Made by a program: the position numbers and the translations under genes. This document shows positions 6,327-6,715 of a DNA stretch of 6,715 nt, one piece after another. How positions within the stretch are numbered: the stretch's first letter is position 1; each line of letters opens with the position of its first letter. Below the pieces are notes generated by a model. That model searched no databases. It was not told where the DNA came from and worked only from the letters and a program-made list of their open reading frames with translations. The stretch is from Clostridia bacterium (lineage in GTDB: Bacteria > Bacillota > Clostridia > Christensenellales > Aristaeellaceae), in NCBI GenBank assembly GCA_024404395.1, contig JAKSPZ010000052.1, forward strand, positions 1 through 6,715, read 5' to 3'.

Positions 6327-6714
6327 AAAAAATGATCTGGGCGATGTGCACAGCATCCGCTCCGCCCAGTTTCAGTCCTTCCAGGCAGTAATGGCAGTAA
6401 CAGACCACTTTTGTATTGCCGAATCTGCTGCAGTAGTCCGCCATCAGCGCCGCCTGTTCCTCGGGCGTATGCGGCAGGAATTTGCCTTCGGCTCCCTCAA
6501 GATAATGCTTCGGTGCCAGCTTGGGATTTCTCGGCGGCTGCGATCGATACAGGGAAATACCGCAGAAATCCTCGCCCGATGCCTCGTCTACAATCGTCGC
6601 GCCCATGCGCCGCAGCAGCGTGCGGACTGCCTGCTGCTCATCGGTTCGGTCCAGCGCACGCCAGCAGTCCTGTACAATGACCTGCGCTTCGCTCATGCTC
6701 GGCAGTGGGAAGGC
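6325..6714 (-). CDS. Cysteine-rich (HdrB-like, CCG-domain) Fe-S/redox protein, C-terminal part, start outside window
   Basis: The frame is open to the right edge. ATG at 6696 is a possible start (123 residues), but no Shine-Dalgarno precedes it, and the frame continues upstream (AFPLPS before the Met), so a truncated longer gene is more likely. Residues counted from that Met: VIVQDCWRALDR (C11), a helix with LLRRMGATIV (27-36), DFCG at 43-46 (C45), a Tyr/Pro-rich stretch, then VVCYCHYCLEGLKLGGADAVHIAQIIF (C99, C101, C104), which ends the protein. This order recalls the C-terminal half of heterodisulfide reductase subunit B-like cysteine-rich proteins (a DxC...R motif, CCG, then CxxC near the end). 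Such proteins bind Fe-S clusters and move electrons or reduce disulfides. The usual Cys-Cys-Gly is Phe-Cys-Gly here, so cluster binding may differ. Identification rests on motif pattern only; a hypothetical protein of another family is possible. It converges on the WYL gene. Confidence 0.6.
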   Translation of the reverse strand, partial: AFPLPSMSEAQVIVQDCWRALDRTDEQQAVRTLLRRMGATIVDEASGEDFCGISLYRSQPPRNPKLAPKHYLEGAEGKFLPHTPEEQAALMADYCSRFGNTKVVCYCHYCLEGLKLGGADAVHIAQIIF

Positions 6715-6715
6715 A

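Noticed and set aside
5064..6356. A 430-codon open frame on the minus strand opposite the WYL gene
   Set aside because: It is opposite a gene with clear HTH and WYL motifs and runs through the terminator and promoter. No recognisable domain is present.

Overview
The window looks like ordinary chromosome from a GC-rich member of the Clostridia, probably the Oscillospirales/Ruminococcaceae side. That placement is inferred from three things. The third codon positions are strongly C/G-biased. The gene order relA/spoT - dtd - MBL-fold hydrolase - hemZ is, from memory, typical of Clostridia. HemZ-type (rather than classical HemN) radical SAM proteins and strong AGGAGG-type ribosome binding sites also fit Firmicutes. 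No rRNA, tRNA, CRISPR array, insertion sequence or phage gene is visible.

Region 1 (2-5239, all + strand) is one very compact run of seven genes. It starts with the 3' part of a (p)ppGpp synthetase/hydrolase, cut by the window edge. Then come D-aminoacyl-tRNA deacylase (dtd), a glyoxalase-II-like metallo-beta-lactamase-fold hydrolase, HemZ, a lipoprotein cyclophilin, a cytosolic cyclophilin and a TetR-family regulator. Gaps are 14, 5, -4, 2, 2 and 2 nt, so co-transcription and translational coupling are likely. No internal promoter or terminator is evident. The common theme is housekeeping and stress: stringent response, translation quality control, thiol-ester or other metabolite hydrolysis, tetrapyrrole chemistry and protein folding. 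Why a TetR regulator ends the run is not shown by the sequence.

Region 2 (5240-6326) is a separate transcription unit with one gene, a helix-turn-helix plus WYL-domain regulator. It has its own extended -10 promoter, a short inverted repeat over the -10 box that could be an operator, and a predicted 5' leader of only about 15 nt. It ends in a symmetrical A-tract/hairpin/T-tract terminator.

Region 3 (6325-6715, - strand) is a convergent gene that runs off the right edge. It looks like the C-terminal half of a cysteine-rich, HdrB-like (CCG-domain) redox protein and shares the bidirectional terminator.

Nothing here is convincing as a new multi-gene system. The items most worth a second look are the paired cyclophilins, one of which has changed catalytic-pocket residues, the dyad in the WYL-gene promoter, and the reduced cysteine motif of the right-edge gene.
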